DNA of 64,000 nt from Zopfochytrium polystomum (taxonomy: Eukaryota; Chytridiomycota; Chytridiomycetes; Chytridiales; Chytridiaceae). Under the pieces are notes generated by a model, which saw nothing but the letters and a program-made list of their open reading frames with translations, was not told the origin of the DNA and did no database searches. The translations under genes were made by a program, and so were the position numbers. This document shows, in pieces, positions 1 to 12,713 of the stretch; position 1 is the first letter of the stretch; the number at the start of each line of letters is the position of its first letter. The DNA lies in assembly GCA_025765615.1 (NCBI GenBank), contig JAIVFJ010000167.1:1-64000 (forward strand), in the 5' to 3' direction.

Positions 1-264
1 TTTCATAAAGAGACGAAAGCAAGTTGTCCGTTTACAAGGAAAAGAGGTTGTTTCAAAACAAAAAACGGCAAAAAGGAGAGAGGAAGAAGAAAAAGAAAAC
101 GAAAAAAAAAAAGGCGAGTCCATTGAGTTCAACCGAAATTCCCGTCCAATTTCTGCGCTTTTAGCCGTCAAACAAACGCCAACAAACGCCAACAAACGCC
201 AACCAACCCCACTCTTTCCTGGGAAGTGAGGCGTCAGGTTTGTTTGAACCCGCCACTTCCAGTA

Positions 265-1071
265 TCAGTAGCCCAAGAGCAAGGCCCCAAGGGCGAGCGC
301 CGCGGGGGTGCCCTGCATGAGGAGAATGCGCGGGGTGACCGTGACGGCGCCGTAGGTGGCGGCAGTAAGGATCAGCGAGGAGAAGAAGATGCCGACTTGG
401 CGCCCGACGCTGTTTGTATTTTTTTTTTTTTTTTTTTTTGGTTGTTTGTTTTAACGACAAAAAGGTGAGGAGAGTGAGGTGGCATAAACGGGAGGGAAGG
501 ATAGAGTACGTACTTCGAGTCTGGGTGGATGATGGCCCAAGCGAGGCCGGCGGCAAGGAAGCCGTTGTAGAGGCCCTGGATGATGATGGGGATTGCGGTG
601 AAGTCCGTGTCAAGAGAGGCAAGATGGTTTGGGTCAGGTGACCGGCTCCGACAGACAAGCTGCAGACACGGACGTCACAGCCCCAACAGTTCGGGAAGCG
701 ATCGTTCGGTGATCATCGAAGGTTTGGCGAACCCACACACACTCGCATTTGCAAGCGACGCGATCACGTCACCGCGCAGATCAAACGGCGCGCTCTCGAG
801 ACAGTCCCCGTCCATTGGTAGGTAAAACGGTGGATCGAACGAAGCAGCATGATTGAGGGGGGACACAAGAGGCAGGTGGGTGTGACAAAAGACTGACCAA
901 GTTTGCGGCCATTCGCTTTGCGTTGGGGCTGCCGGCGAAGACGGGGTCCTTGATGCCAAAGATCTTGTTGACGCGCGGGGTGTTCCACATGAACATTTCG
1001 AGGAACATGATGTAGGCGTGCTCGGCACCGGCCAGGCCGGCAAAGACGGTGGAGACCAAGGGGAGGGGCAT
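265..1071 (-). CDS. DUF1304 family small membrane protein
   Basis: Three exons fit: 1071..898, 575..514 and 409..265, giving 126 aa, the usual length of the DUF1304 family. Exon 1 has the family signature (HAYIMFLEMFMWNTPR), exon 2 the GLYNGFLAAGL motif, and exon 3 a hydrophobic stretch ending in LGALLLGY. All junctions are GT-AG and keep frame. Several hydrophobic helices indicate an integral membrane protein; the family has no established biochemical role. The start is the ATG at 1071, followed directly by the conserved N-terminus. The second intron ends in a T-run (A-run on the coding strand), typical of this window. Confidence 0.85.
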
Positions 1072-1412
1072 GATTTGATTGATTGATTGATTGATTGGGG
1101 CGGGCTGGGGTGTCGGGAATGGCGTGAGTGTGTAAGTTTCTGCGCGTGAGAGTGCGTGCGTGCGTGCGTGCGCGCGTTTTGGGGGGGGGGGGATTACGAT
1201 TCGAAGGAACAGGGAAGGGAAGCAGAGTGTTTGGCGGGCGAGGGCAGGCGAGAAGGTCTTCTTACTTCGACGAGAAGATGAGGCAGGCGGAGGTTTTTTT
1301 GTGTTTGTTTTTTTCTTTTTCATTTTCTTTTCTTTATATTTTTTTTAAAAATTTTTTGTTCTTGTTTGTTTGTTGTTGTTGTTGCTGTATTTCCCTTTGG
1401 AGGTGGAACTGG

Positions 1413-1574
1413 GCTGGAGACAGAGAGACAGAGAGAGAGACAGAGAGAGGGTGAGAGGGTGAGCGACAGGAGCGTAAGAGCGCCTGGGTGTGTGAGTGTG
1501 AGAGAGAGTGAGAGAGAGAGAGAGTGAGAGAGAGAGAGAGACAGAGAGAGAGAGAGAGTGAGAGAGAGAGAGAG
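1413..1574. repeat. (GA)n-rich simple repeat
   Basis: Imperfect GA/GAGAGT dinucleotide tract of about 160 bp. Confidence 0.9.
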
Positions 1575-3060
1575 CAGCAGCAGCAGGATCAGGAGCAGCG
1601 GCCGACTCGACAAGGTTTTCACCCTTTTTGGCCAGGACTCCGCACACGCTTCTCCGGCAGTGCGGTAGGTTAGTCTGTCTCTGTCACTGTCTCTCTCAGT
1701 CTCTCTCTCGTTCTCTCCTCTCTCCTTCTCTGCCTCTCTCTTTCTCTCTTTTGGGCACGCTCGCGCTCCCACTGCCACCCTCAACTATGACGTTCTCGTT
1801 TCAGGGATTCAAGGGAACAAAAAAATCAGGCATGTTTATTGACTTTGGGCTGATTAAGCGACGAGCTACCAGTGTGTTTGTTAGAGTCTGTCCGCTTTGC
1901 ATCTCAACCTAGGTTCACTTGTCGGCCCTGTTGCAAGCACGGAAGAACCAACCAATCAAGAGGAAAAGAAACGGCATCTACATAACCAATTGGAGAGAAA
2001 TGTGGGCAACCAGCAACTAGCTATCGAAACAACAAGCACATTTTGTGCTCGTATATTTTCAGCAGAATCCCGAAAAGTTCTTCACTCCCCCAAACCTCGA
2101 AATTTGGTCTTTGTTTTGAAAAACAAGTGCGAAAATGGGCGTGAAAAACGGGGGAAGGCTCAAAGTTCAAGGGATATTGCTGTAAATAAATACCAAATAT
2201 TTTTCTTCACCACCCGCACAGCGCACTGTTCTGAAGAATAATACCGAAAGAAAACACGATCTGACGGAACGCGTGAGGTAGTGATTTCGGAGGGAGCCTC
2301 TGATGTTCAACGGAAGTGAGGGAACAAACGGTGGCGGCGCTGTGAACGAGGGAAAGCGCACCCTACCGATCAAAACGGTAACCACGGGCAAGGGGGTTGT
2401 TATTTGCCCATGAGGCTCCGCAATTGAACGAGCTGCATCGAGGGCGTTCACCAAATCATTGACACACACGCATGCCGCGGAGCATGTTTTGAATGGGTGA
2501 GGTAGTAGTCTAACTTTGATCGTTGTTAGAAGCAGCGGCAGGACGGATGACCGGTTGGAAGGGAGGTTAGGGGGGGAAATACGACGCCGACGACTTCAAG
2601 TGGACGGTACTTGTATTTTGGGTTTCAGCCGAGGAGGCGGAAACTTCCCCTCAAGTGTCACGACCAAAGCCTCGAGCGACGACGATCTTTTCTTTTCTTT
2701 TCTTTTTTTTTTTTTGTTTGTTTGTTTGAAGATGGGTTTTGTGCTGCCCAAAATGCCGGCCAACGGCAAAAATGGGAACGGGGGTGATTTCAGCATCGCG
2801 CGACGCTCTCGCAGAGGTCCCTTTTTTTGCTCCAAAATATAAGCAAAACCAAAAACGCAGGATTTTGGACAGGCCAAAATTGCCCAGATCTGGGGACAGA
2901 CCTGCTGCCACAGCAAGGACAAGTCCAAAATGGACAGTGAAAGGCACTGTCGTTGGGAGTCAAAATCACAACCCTGGTTTGATGTGTGTCCCTTGCTTGT
3001 TGGAGTTTTCGCATGTGTGGGGGGGAGCAGCCGTTTGTTTTTTTCTGGACTACGAAAATC

Positions 3061-3097
3061 CTGTCTGTCTGTCTGTCTGTCTATCTTTCAGCCTGAC

Positions 3098-3130
<33 letters not shown>
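3061..3130. repeat. (CTGT)n tetranucleotide repeat
   Basis: Two blocks of CTGT repeats separated by a short interruption; they produce spurious CLSVCLSV-type ORFs. Confidence 0.9.
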
Positions 3131-3268
3131 TAGTTTGCCAACCACAAAGAACCAAACAACAAGCATTTTCCGTCGACATTGCCCGCAGCAGCAGAGGCCG
3201 GCAAGATTCCGCCCGCCCGCGGGCCGCACGTTTTTGTGATTTCAGTTGTGTTGTTTGTCTTCCTTCAA

Positions 3269-3269
<1 letters not shown>

Positions 3270-3301
<32 letters not shown>
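3270..3301. repeat. (GT)n microsatellite
   Basis: About 16 uninterrupted GT units, roughly 215 bp upstream of the chosen start of the next gene. The long frame beginning inside it (MCVCVCV) is not a credible N-terminus. Confidence 0.9.
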
Positions 3302-3302
<1 letters not shown>

Positions 3303-3516
3303 ACCAATAAACAACAACCCAGCAAGAAGCAAAACAAAAAAAACGAGAAAAGAAGAAGGAGGAGACAAACAACAGAAACAAATAATTAATCACCGTTTTT
3401 TGTCTCATCCCCATCTCGCCGCCCCGCGCCCGCCGCCGCCGCCGCCGCCCGCTACTAAGCTCCTGCACCGGACCGCACCGCCCACGTCGCCGCAAAGAAC
3501 CCAGCTCGCCCAGAAC

Positions 3517-6454
3517 ATGTCCTCGTCGTCGGCGGCCGCGTCCGTCGCAGCGGCCCGCCGCCGCCAGCAGCAGCTGCAGCTGCAGCAGGAGCAACGGCGT
3601 CGTGAGATGATGATGCAGCAGCAGCAGCAGCAGCAGCAGCTGGGCGACACCCTATCCACCACCTCACCACCCAACAATCCCACCCCGACCCCAACTCCCC
3701 CGCCCCGCGCAAACATCACCAACATGGCAAACGTCTACAACAACAACATCAACAACAATAACAACGGCACGAGCAGCAGTAGCAGCAGCTACGGCTGGAC
3801 TGCCGATTACGGTGCTGGCGGCAGCAGCGGCGGCAGCACCAATGAATATGGCTACTCTGGCGGGAGGACTGCCCCCACTGCCGCCACCACCACCCCTGCT
3901 GGCAGAAGCACCAATGCCTTCAACATGAACAACCGCAACAACAACAACTACACCACCATCAGTGGCTACCCGAACGACGAGCGTCGCTTTCTTCGACCAG
4001 GGAGCTACGTAGAAGAGCCCTCGTTCAGCACGTCTCCTTCCTCATCCGCTGCTCTAGCCTCCTCGGCTGCGTCTACGCCGTCTTCAACCAATTCCGCAAT
4101 GCATCTGCTTGGCGGACAACCACCGTCTCTTCAGCTGAACGTCCAGCCTCCCCCACCTATCCCAGAGTCCTCCTATCCGCAACGCAAGATCCTCCAGTCT
4201 CCAGAGCAGCTCGACACCCCCACCTCCTCCCAGCGCAGGTCGCTGGATATACCCATTCAACAGCACGTCGACACAATCAACTTTGGGAACGGCCTGCCTC
4301 CCCCGCGGAGCAGGTCTCTCGACCGCAACGCCCAGGGCTTCCCTCTGCAATCCTTCCTCCACCCGCCCATGCCTGCTCCGGTGCAAGCAGACCGTAAAAT
4401 CACGCTGGATGCGTCCTCTTCGTCGTCTTCTTCGTCGATACCAGCTCAAACGACCGAGAGACCACCGAACCCACCCAGGCGCGGATCCCTCACACCCATT
4501 GTGCAGCCTGGCCTTCTCCAGCCCGCCCCCGCTCTTCCAAAACCGTCTCAGCAATTCCAACCGGGGCCTCAGCAATCCCTACCTCGGATAAAAGTTCGCC
4601 AATCCATCACGCAGCAGCAGCTCGCGGAGCAGATGAAGCTGAAGGCGAATATCAACCAAGCCTTGGACCGATCGTTCGGGGGGGACACAACGAGCGGCTC
4701 GTCGCTCAGCCGCTCGGAGAGCACCGCGGGGACCATCACCGGCAGCATCGCAGCACCTCCGGCCTACAACGCCATCAACAACGGGCAAAGCAACGCGGCC
4801 GGGCGGAGCGGCCCACCGACCCTCAACTGCATCGTCCTGGGCACATCAAAGACGTTCCCCGTCGCGTACGGCGACTCGAACGTCCCGATGGCGACTCTGC
4901 TCTTCCGCGTCTCGTCGGCGCTGCAGACGCTGGGGTACAACCCGTCGCCGAAACTGGGCGTTGAGGCGTTCCTGGCGATCCCGCGGCGCGGCGAGGAAGG
5001 GCGGGTGTTGCTGCGCGGGGACGAGCCGGAGCTGAGCAGGGACAACCCGCGGGTGCAGAGGATCCTCGAGGCCGTGCAGCTCAGCGCGGCCGCGGCGGGC
5101 TCTGGACCGGGGCTGGCGGGCATCGACGACGACGCGATCGAGCGCGTCGTGGTGCTGATGCGCGGCCGGTGCGTGTGGATCAACGAGGCGATGAAGAGCG
5201 CGCGGCTCGGGGAGCTGGTGGACGTGTCGCGGCTGGGCGAAGGGATCGACATGATCCTGCTCGTCGCGGACACCAAGATGGCCGTGATCGGGAAGATGGC
5301 AATGATGGAGCGCGCCGTGGTCGCGAGGTCCTCAGGGTCGTCAGCAGGCGCCGCCGCCGTCACCGCGATCGCCGCCGAACAGCAGAACATGCAGCAGCAA
5401 CAGCTACTGCAGCAGCTGCTGCTGAATCAGCAGCAGCTACAGCGGTCGATTTTGGCGGCGAACGTGCGTAAACCCGTGGGGTACCAGCCGATTCAGTCGG
5501 CGGGGGCGAGGGAGTTTTCCTCGCTTGACTCTGGGTCGGGGTCCCAGGTCTTGCTCCTCGGTCCGAACGGAGCAGCGTACGTGCCGGTACCACGCCAGTT
5601 CCAGTCCGCTCCGGCGGGCACCGCTTACCAAAACTACGTCGGTGGGTAATACCGTGACAGTTGTTCTTTGCACCAGCTAACGCTTTGCTTGTACCCGGCA
5701 CACCCATTCTCCTTGGAAAAAAAAAAAAGTCCCACAACTGCCTCCCAACAAATTAGACCCACCAGATCCCTACGCTCTGAGAAAGAAGCGCTATCTGTTT
5801 ATTGCCCTTATAGTCTTTGCGTCTATACTAGTTCTCCTCGGCGCCGGCAGCTTAATATACATTCTCGTCATACGCAAACCAGCCGCCAATGGCGGCGCCA
5901 ACACCGTCGCCCGCGCGAACTGCACCCTCACCGAAATTGACGACTTTACGAAACCCTACGCAAACCTGCTAACGCAAACGACGGGCGAAGGGAACACGCT
6001 ACCCGGCGTGACGTGGTCGCAAACGATCAACTCGTCGTACCTGGCGTTCAACGACCCCAAGACGACGTCTTACTACTACGAGAACCTGCGCGACGTGCAG
6101 TTCCTCGCGACGGGCATCCAGTGCGCGCCGCCGCCGACCGTCGGCAAGTACCTGGTGTTCTCCATGTCCGGCTCCGGGTCCGTCAGGTTCAACGTCCAGG
6201 TCTCGTGCAAAAAGACGCCGTACACGTCCGACGCGTTCAACGTGACCCAGGCCGTGCGCGTCTACGCGGTCAACATGGACTCGGTCGCGGGGTACGTCGG
6301 CGCGTATACGGATATGAGCGCGATCGCGTGGCAGGAGTTCACGAGCGTGCCCGTCGACGGCGCGACTACCGTGCCGTGGACGCTGAGGAGCGTCAGGGCC
6401 GTGTCGGATCTGGTCGCGTGCGGGATCACGCCGGACGTTGTTATACTGCCGTAG
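3517..6454 (+). CDS. polyQ/Ser-rich single-pass membrane protein of unknown function
   Basis: Two exons, 3517..5641 and 5757..6454 (donor GTGGGT, acceptor TTAG), give 940 aa. The first frame would stop five bases after the splice site. Splicing creates a junction reading QNYVDPPDPYALRKKRY followed at once by a strong hydrophobic helix (about residues 722-744), then an NxS/T-containing C-terminal domain of about 195 residues. The N-terminal 500 residues are low complexity (polyQ near residue 36, Asn, Ser, Pro runs). A better-ordered part lies around residues 430-600, and a second Q-rich stretch around 625-650. Topology is probably cytosolic N-terminus and external C-terminus. The start was chosen for its context (AGAACATGT) and because upstream in-frame sequence is microsatellite. 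Not recognised as any family. Confidence 0.75.
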
Positions 6455-6662
6455 TTGTTTCGTTGGGGGGGAAGGTTTGGGGCGGCGCCGCCTGCTGTCT
6501 CGCGCCTCCCTTCCGTATGGGTGGGGTTTTCTTTTCGTTTGTGACCTTTGGGTTTTTTTAACTTTTTTTTCGGTTCTGTGGGTTGTTGCTGAGGTACTTA
6601 TCTCTGGACCTGCACGTGGTCTCACCTTCCGCCCCACACACACACTCCATTCGGTCTTTCCT

Positions 6663-6695
<33 letters not shown>

Positions 6696-9190
6696 CGCTA
6701 CGACCTATGGGATACTTAATGAAGGGAAGATTGCTCTGAAGCCGGCGGTTTCCAGCCAGACTGAATCTTTACATTCCCAACAATTGTCTCATTGGAACTA
6801 TCCCCCTTTCCCCTTCCCCCTTCACACACACAAATTCTTCTCACCATTCTCCGTCTTCTCTCCACCCTCAGGCACTCTATATCTTGGTTTGGTTTGCTCC
6901 TGACAGATCCAACTTTGTGTTTCTTAGGTTTTGGGGTTGTGACCCAGCCGCTCATGCTTACGAGGACGATGGGTTCTATTGGTATTTCTTCACCCCGGTC
7001 CCCTCTCCTCTCCCCTCCTGTCCCCGCTCATCTTATTCGGGTCCCCCCTGCCAACCACGGTTTTTTCTTCTTCAATTGGTGCTGAAAGACCCGTTTCCTT
7101 CTTTTTTTTTTCTTTGGTCTATGCTATATTCCCCAACGCTATTCATCATTTCACCACTTTGGTTTCCTTTTTTTTTTCCTTTCCCCCGTGGGGACCGGGC
7201 GGGGGGGGGGGGGCGTTGCCCTTCCCTTTTCATTTTGTTGTTTGCCCTTTGCTTGTTTCATCCGTTTCCTTTTTTTTTTTTCCTCGTTCCATTTCTCTCC
7301 CCCACAAAACGAAAAGAAAAAAAAAAAAAACCAAAGCAGGGCTTTGTGGCATATATATGTTGTTTTGTTTTGCCTTTTTTTTTTTGTTGTTGTTGTTGTT
7401 GTTGGTTGGGGGGTGGGAACAACGCAGTGGGAGCGGCGGCAAACAGCAGGTTGATGGTGAAAGGTGTTGGTTTCACAGAAGGGAATAACAAAGGAGTGGC
7501 CCAGCGGCGAAGGTGACTACGCGGTGCCCCACAGGCGAGAACGGCAGAGTGGCCTTTCGTGGCTGGTCCAAAAATGGGTTAAACAGAAAAGTAATCACTA
7601 CGTTCGCGGGCGATGGCAACCCGCGCGGGCTCTCACGGCCTCGCCGGTGGGAGCGACGCAGAAGAGACCACTGCGAACTCTTAGTCCCCACATACAGTAC
7701 ATAACGTAGATACCAGTTTATGATGGCTTTGGCACTTACATCCACACATATACAACACTTCTTTTTCAACACTTGCCTCATCTGGAACAATGCCAGTGAA
7801 GTGGAAGAAGTCTGCGCCGTAATAGTCTACCAAGCAATGGCTTGCATCCAGCTTTCCAGCACTAAGTGGGGGAGTCAAATGAGATTTAAAATGTTTGAAA
7901 CTGATGGAATTTCAAAGCCAAAGAGGAAATGTGCCACTTTAATCCTGAAATCCTCCATGCTCGTGGGTGGCTTGTTCTTGTTTACCATATTGTAGATTAT
8001 TTGAGCATTGTGAACACTTGCATCGAACGTAAAACACCAGCTTCAGTGGTGGTGTTTGTTCAGCGCCGAACCTCAGATGGGGCTGCCAGATCAACCCTGC
8101 CCATAAAACGATTATATTTGCTTGTTGCAAATGACTTGTGCTTTGTTCCACTGTAGTCACGCTGCTGAGGGTTGTAAACTGCTTCTGATTGCAGTCGGGA
8201 CCCATTATCGCATGTGATAAAGGCGTTTGTCAACGTAGGCCATAACAGCCACAAACCCAGTTGGCAGATTCATGGTTGCCCATTTGTGTGTTCAACACGC
8301 GAATTTTTCACATCGTGACTACGACCTAATGGAACGATGGCAGCACTCACCAACCTGGAAGGAATGTGGAATACTGTTGGTGTCCTCCCTTGCCTCCATT
8401 GTCGGTACTCGACGCTGAAGTTGTATTTTACGTCGGTCAGTGACAGAGTTCTATCAACATCTTTGGTCACTACGCTTGGTCGGCGTTCTTAGTCAACACA
8501 CATCGCACAGATGGTCAGAGGTTCTTTATGAACCTTCTCACAGCGAGTGTATGCTTGTGTGAATTCTTATCAAGCCTGCGACAACTGGTTAGAGAGGCCT
8601 ACACAGGCTTCCAAAAAAGAGGGGAAAGAAAGGTTGGAGGGGTGCTCATAGCAGCGATACAAATCTAATTGTTTTTGGACATGGCATTTATTGGTTGGGT
8701 TGGTTGTGAGACTATGCTCACTCCTTTGACCCCAGGATCCAGGCTCTTGAGTGAAGGGAAGCAAATAATAGGCTAAAACTAACTTCATTGGGCTGGGGGG
8801 TGTTTCAACCCTACTACCTGCCTTGTCCACGAAGTATCCCTACTGATCTGTCTAACAGGGGTCTCAAACCCAAGGAATGAACATTCAGAGGGACAATCCT
8901 CTGAGGGATCAGTGTGGGAGCACTGATTACTCCTGTGGATGGGGGCCAGTGCAAGGGGGAAGGGAAGGGCACTCCTGAGGGTGCAACACTCTCACTACTC
9001 TCACCTTGTGAGCCAGATGGATTTGAAGGGACTCTGTATTAGTGCCAAAGGACGATTGAAGAAAAAAAAGGTAAAAGAGAAACGCCCCAAAAACAGAGAG
9101 AGAAAAATTGACAAGCCAACCCCCTGACTTGGAGCATCCATCACAAATATCACAAATGGTGTAAGTCCCCAAACCCTATGTGTGTATGTA
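6455..9190. other. intergenic region, no gene recognised
   Basis: Contains a run of about 31 C at 6664-6694, G and T homopolymers to about 7400, then AT-richer sequence from about 7700 that resembles the transposon-rich block downstream. No ORF has family-like features. Confidence 0.55.
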
Positions 9191-11406
9191 CAGTGGGCTG
9201 ACAAATGTTTTCGCGGAATCCTCCAAAATTGAAGTGCTGGTGGGCATGTCCACAACACCGCCATTTTTTAATAAAACGTTATCAAACTTCGTACACGCAG
9301 TGGCTAAAACACTAAAGTCATGTTTGTAACAATCTGCATTGTTTTTCTTCATCAACATCAATTAGAACCATTACAAGACACTTTCCAGAAAGAAACATTC
9401 TCCTGAACTAAAAAAACTGATACTACTCAGTCTGAGGTAACTTGATTTGGGATAACTGATTTTCATCCACTTTAAAGTTCGCAGTCCCTTTGAACACAGC
9501 AGATCACTCCGAAAAAATTTCCTGCAAAATTGATAGTGCTGAATATATTCTTTCACCAACTTTTTACAACTTTAACCCTTTAACAGTCATCATACCGCCA
9601 GCAGCACGGTGACTGACATTTCCACCATTACAATTTGAAGAACTTCACCAAAACGAAACGAATCCTTGTGAAACTTTAATATGTTGTGGTCCTAGCAATT
9701 CTGCAAATGCGGTCTAAATTAGCTTGCTCCTTTTGTTAGTAAAAAAAAAAATTGCATCAAACCAACGAAACAGTGTGCCATATACGGCACAGTGCCACTG
9801 ATCACAACCTGCCTGCTCATCACATCCATGTGCCACAAAAAGAGCGATCCAGCAACATCGCTGTGATTCCCAATCGTGATTTTTAGCATAGAGGTAGATC
9901 CAGCATGCGCACATGTGTGGACACCTCATTTGTTTGAATCCGTTAACTGATCAGCTAACACCAATCTGCTGTGGAACAAACCTTTGGAAAAAGATGGCTG
10001 ATGAAAAAACACCCCCAGCTGCACCAACACACAGGCTCAAGCAGGCAAAATCACCCTGGGCTATCACATTCCAGTTCACTACTATGGGCATGAATTTTAT
10101 CCTTTTACATTGGAGGATGCACCTCCTGGAACATTGTTGGAGCGTGTTCGATGCCAAGGTTGCCCTGCAATCCAGGACAAAGGACTTCAACTATCTTTCA
10201 CAATGCTGCATTGGATTTTGTTGGAAAGTGCTTCTCTGATCATATTTTTGGCAGCGGAACTTTTGATATGATCAAAAGAAAGGTGTTTGACGATGCTGAG
10301 GGGCAACCTGTCAAAAAAGGAAAGCAAAGGGTATCTTTGTAGTGGATTTTGCATCCATCATGGATACTGTCTATGACCCCCTAAAATCATTTAATTCTTT
10401 CAAAATTTTTTGTGGCCAGATTTATCAATAAAAAATTCAAACAAAAAGCAAGATTTTGAAGCTTAGTCATTTCGCTATGCGCTATGTAAATTTGGTCGCA
10501 TTTGGAATGCTTTGATTGCTAAAACGACAGAAAGTGGCTCCATGACCATTCAAAAGTGCCCCCTACATAATGGACCAAATCTTCATCAAAACTCAATTAA
10601 AGGAGCAAACAGCCAGCATCATCAGAGAGCCTTTATCCAAAACAGTCTTTGTTACTAAGTAAGTAGTTGTGTATCTTTATTTTTGCAAGTGTGGTGCAAG
10701 TTGCAAAACATCCAATTGTGTCACATTTCGAAATCCAGTTAACATTGGCCTTTTTTCTTCGTTTTTCCAACTTTTGCTGAACAGAATCATCACAGAAAAA
10801 AAAAATTGGAGCCATAGTCACTTAAGCCATTTTATTTCATGTCCATTTTCGGAGTAGTACCCAAATTTTGAAAGACTTTGGTGCAGGTTTTACATTAGTC
10901 CACTAATAGGAGAAAAGGCGTGCCGCCATTGGCACAGCTGCAGTTTTGTTGCAATTACTATTTGTCTAGATTGGGTAAAACAAGGTGGAAAGGTACCAAC
11001 AGAAAGCCCTTTCAATTCTGAACGTGCTGGTTCTAGTTTCATCACGAAAGTTGCATCGGTGCAGAAGTTAGGTATGGGACAACTTTGAGGGTCATTGTGC
11101 TGCATGTGGCACAGTGGCACCGACCCTTAAAGGGTTAAGCTATTGCAGCACCCTCGTTTGTGGTGTTTGGTTGCTAACGAGAACAGTATTGTAATTATTT
11201 CTTTAGATATGTCCAGTTCTTTATCCGAACCAGAAAATAAAAGCGACCCAGACATGGAATGACTACGAGTTTACAGAAGCACATTGCTCTACTTATAAGC
11301 AGCACATGTACAAATTTCATCCTATTCTGCTGAGAATTGACAGACTTTGGGTTGATGGAAATGCTACAACTTTGGGGATTGTGCGAAAACATTTGTCACC
11401 CCACTG
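9191..11406. mobile_element. Tc1/mariner-type DNA element (non-autonomous), itself invaded
   Basis: Terminal inverted repeats of 24 bp (left 9191-9214 beginning CAGTGGGCTGACAAATG; right 11383-11406) match at 23 of 24 positions and are flanked on both sides by TA (9189-9190, 11407-11408), the target duplication of the IS630/Tc1/mariner superfamily. No intact transposase is present. Without the nested 1.56-kb insertion and its TTAA duplicate the element is about 650 bp, the size of a MITE-like derivative. The family assignment rests on the TIR and TA signature only. Confidence 0.7.
9576..11134. mobile_element. piggyBac-like element nested in the Tc1/mariner-type element
   Basis: Flanked by TTAA at 9572-9575 and 11135-11138, the piggyBac target duplication. 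Ends are CCCTTTAACAGTC (left) and, on the opposite strand, CCCTTTAAGGGTC (right), followed by weaker subterminal similarity around GCAGCAC. The 1.56-kb interior has only short ORFs (for example 9913-10239 +, 10890-11120 -), none clearly a transposase, so it is probably a non-autonomous or decayed copy. Confidence 0.65.
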
Positions 11407-12225
11407 TACAACTGCCAAAAATAAATGACAAATTAGGTGGGCGTGGGGTACAGCCTGTCAGTCACCCCACCCCTGGCAGTCAGGCAGTCTCTGTTAGTCA
11501 CCAAAAAAGAAATTTTGTTGAGAACACCCTGGCACAACAGAAACTGTTAAGATGAAAGTAGTGAAAGCAAGCCCAATAATAAAAACAGGTTAGCTGCAAA
11601 CACACTTTGATAACGCCTTGGAAACTAAAGAACTGGGAATAATAATAGGGGTCCCGATCCTTGTGGTTTTATGACAGGTATGCTTGTTTTGTGAATAAAA
11701 TTCCCTAGATTTTATTACTATGACCTTGGGGTAGTCTCACATGGTTGTATAATTGGGATAAATGAGGCTGCTTCTCCAAGGGCAGCTATTTATATGGAGA
11801 GTGGTATTAGGAAAAAGGGAATAGAAAGAAAGAAGAAAGAAAGAAAAATCATTGAAGAAAAATGAAAGGAAGGAAGAATGAAAAATTAATGGCAAGGAAG
11901 AAAAGATAAGAGAGATAAGGAGCATTTACATGATTACGTGCACAGATTATAAACAAAAGGGGGCTCCAAGGTTACATAGACCCATTGGCAACCAAGGAGC
12001 AAAATACCTCTTTCACTACCACAAAGATAATGATTCTAATTGTGCTTGTGAAGTGGCAATTCTTTGTTGCAAGACTAAAATTAAGTTTACATAGTGGAAA
12101 AAATTGAAAAAATTAGAGAAATGACTGAAATTGATTCCTCTTTCTAATAGGATCATACTTCTCATCTGAAAATATTCAATGTGTTGTACCAAATCATAGT
12201 AAAGTAAGAGCTGAAGAGCAAAACT
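11407..12225. other. AT-rich spacer, no gene recognised
   Basis: AT-rich sequence with an AGAAAGAAAG purine stretch near 11820-11900. It may include decayed 3' sequence of the adjacent piggyBac transposase relic, but no catalytic motif was found. Confidence 0.4.
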
Positions 12226-12685
12226 ATGACCAACACCTTATGTGAGATACTTGAGAATCTCATAAGATTTGCTGCTCCAGAAGTTCCATCACCAGCTCAG
12301 GGCTTGAAAAAAGTTATCAGCATGCACACACCGATACTGCCCGTTGAAGCCATCCATCAATCGCAAAACCAAGTCCTGACTTGCTTGATCCAACTAAGTC
12401 TCCACAGTGGCCTGTATTTTTCCAACATACAGCTCAAACCACTGAAGATAACCAGTGTCAGAATCTGCCAGCAACCACATTTTGAAGCCCCATTTGGTTA
12501 TTTTCTGACTCATATTCCTCTTGAATGGCATCTGGCCTTTGAACAGAATCATCATTTTGTCAATGGAGACATTCTCCACAAGTATAAAGCTCTTCGAACG
12601 GCTTAATGACAGCAGTGAGCAGTTTGTCAACTTTGTAGGATTTGCTGCTTTGTGCTGCTGTGTCATTCTCATCACAAAAGTGCAG
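12226..12685 (-). pseudogene. piggyBac transposase relic, catalytic-core part
   Basis: On the minus strand the frames read LHFCDEND, then SIDKMMILFKG, KWGFKMWLLADS and VHADNFF. These correspond to the DDE_Tnp_1_7 core, with the first Asp in the SIDE-like motif and the second in the ADNFF-like motif. A frame change and stops follow the second Asp, and the third catalytic Asp is not visible. The reading frame continues across the chromovirus into 17991-18729: the two sides join at the TGCAG target site and LHFCDEND is split by it. This is a dead copy. Confidence 0.75.
12681..12685. repeat. chromovirus target-site duplication, left copy (TGCAG)
   Basis: TGCAG directly precedes the 5' LTR and recurs directly after the 3' LTR at 17991-17995; a 5-bp duplication is usual for Ty3/gypsy integration. 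Confidence 0.9.
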
Positions 12686-12713
12686 TGTTATGAATCACCC
12701 TCTGGAAACCTCT

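Larger units (their letters stand above)
1072..3516. other. intergenic region rich in microsatellites
   Basis: No recognisable gene. It holds a TTGA tetranucleotide run just upstream of the DUF1304 start, a G-run near 1181, a GA-rich tract, a CT-rich tract near 1680-1752, CTGT repeats and a GT repeat. ORFs here are low-complexity. Confidence 0.6.

Noticed and set aside
3271..3516. In-frame N-terminal extension (MCVCVCV...) of the 3.5-kb gene
   Set aside because: It is translated GT microsatellite and A-rich leader; the ATG at 3517 has better context and starts compositionally normal protein.
7230..7516. Overlapping ORFs in T/A homopolymer sequence
   Set aside because: Their residues are mostly Phe and Lys runs from homopolymers, with no motif or splice support.
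10890..11120. Minus-strand ORF as a piggyBac transposase C-terminus
   Set aside because: I could not find the cysteine-rich domain or a catalytic Asp; similarity was too weak to claim.
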